From positions 1 to 15,465 of the forward strand of contig JBAQSX010000088.1 in assembly GCA_049296695.1 (NCBI GenBank): a stretch of 15,465 bases of DNA. Direction: 5' to 3'. Under the pieces are notes generated by a model. The model did no database searches. It saw only the letters and a program-made list of their open reading frames with translations, and was not told the DNA's origin. Shown here piece by piece: positions 15,044 to 15,465 of the stretch (position 1 is the stretch's first letter; each line of letters starts with the position of its first letter). The stretch is from UBA10906 sp049296695 (lineage in GTDB: Bacteria; Pseudomonadota; Gammaproteobacteria; Methylococcales; Methylomonadaceae). The position numbers were made by a program, and so were the translations under genes.

Positions 15044-15430
15044 ATGAAAAAAATTTCTTTTGCGCTTATTGCATTATTCTTTTTTGGCTCAGCTCAAGCG
15101 GATTGTCTTCCCGCTGACATCTCAGGCAGTTGGGTGATGTATCAAACTAACATCAGTGCTCAAGTACCCCATACAGGACGTTGTGAAATTAAAGTGGCTG
15201 ATAAAACCAGCAGAAGTTTTACAGGTGATTGCGCTTTAAGTAATGGCGCGCAATTTCCAGTCACAGGAACAGCAACTATCCTAAATAATTGCAGTGCCAG
15301 CCTGAGCATGAATTTTACGGGTGGTAGCTTTAGTTTCGATGTGCAATTAGCAACCGATAAACAAGCCTTTGTAGGACAATGGACCAATAGTTTTGGTGAT
15401 GTAGGTGGCACAAACGCTGTTAAAAAATAA
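15044..15430 (+). CDS. Small secreted four-cysteine beta-rich protein, unknown function
   Basis: This is a 128-residue protein with a clear Sec signal peptide: MKK, a hydrophobic stretch (ISFALIALFFF), then GSAQA before Asp20, a good signal peptidase I site. The mature part of about 109 residues has four cysteines (21, 47, 63, 83), which could form two disulfides in the periplasm or outside the cell. It looks beta-rich, with alternating polar and hydrophobic residues and many Gly, Ser and Thr. The pattern GSWVMYQ...GTATI...FVGQWTNSF suggests a small barrel of the avidin or lipocalin type, but I recognise no family. The ATG at 15044 has an AAGG ribosome site 6 nt upstream. It has no visible operon partner inside the window; the next gene lies beyond the edge. 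Confidence 0.78.
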   Translation: MKKISFALIALFFFGSAQADCLPADISGSWVMYQTNISAQVPHTGRCEIKVADKTSRSFTGDCALSNGAQFPVTGTATILNNCSASLSMNFTGGSFSFDVQLATDKQAFVGQWTNSFGDVGGTNAVKK

Positions 15431-15465
15431 ACGGTAGTACATCAAAAAAGTAGGCTAGTTAATAT

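Noticed and set aside
15160..15411. Antisense frame of 83 codons over the secreted protein gene
   Set aside because: The forward frame has a signal peptide, a ribosome site and a plausible fold; the antisense frame has none of these.

Overview
The window reads as chromosomal DNA of a free-living gammaproteobacterium with low to moderate GC. The strongest hints are a DabA/DabB-type inorganic-carbon pump, a malyl-CoA lyase, a proteobacterial SecA, and dense short palindromic repeats of a kind common in filamentous sulfur oxidisers. A member of the Beggiatoa/Thiotrichales group with autotrophic or methylotrophic capacity would fit. This placement is inferred from protein resemblance and gene content. 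No rRNA is present to settle it.

Layout, left to right. Positions 1-120 are twelve perfect copies of a 10-bp repeat, followed by about 370 bp of AT-rich non-coding DNA. Then come corA (-, Mg2+ channel) and, divergent from it, a TPR-like protein with a long acidic tail (+). A 124-bp MITE-like element and a perfect 13-bp-arm hairpin separate the latter from secA (+). secA is followed by an HD-GYP protein (+) with a strong intrinsic terminator. Next is a 198-bp imperfect inverted-repeat element, then malyl-CoA lyase (-). Divergent from that lies a coiled-coil J-domain protein (+). It converges on the dabA-dabB operon (-) across a 73-bp nested inverted repeat. Upstream of dabA are a terminator-like hairpin with a competing fold and two MITE-like elements joined end to end. 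A small secreted four-cysteine protein (+) closes the window.

Functional links. dabA and dabB overlap by 4 bp and form one unit: DabA is the zinc-dependent, carbonic-anhydrase-like subunit and DabB the membrane ion-conducting subunit. Together they are expected to accumulate bicarbonate. Malyl-CoA lyase acts in C1/C2/C3 carbon assimilation, so carbon acquisition and assimilation genes lie close together, but on separate transcripts. The other genes are housekeeping (secA, corA), signalling (HD-GYP) or of unknown role (TPR protein, J-domain protein, secreted protein).

I see no CRISPR array, tRNA, rRNA, transposase gene or defence system. The most unusual content is non-coding: at least three copies of one non-autonomous element family with shared ends and exchangeable hairpin cores, two other inverted-repeat families, the phased decamer array, and a possible attenuator in the dabA leader.
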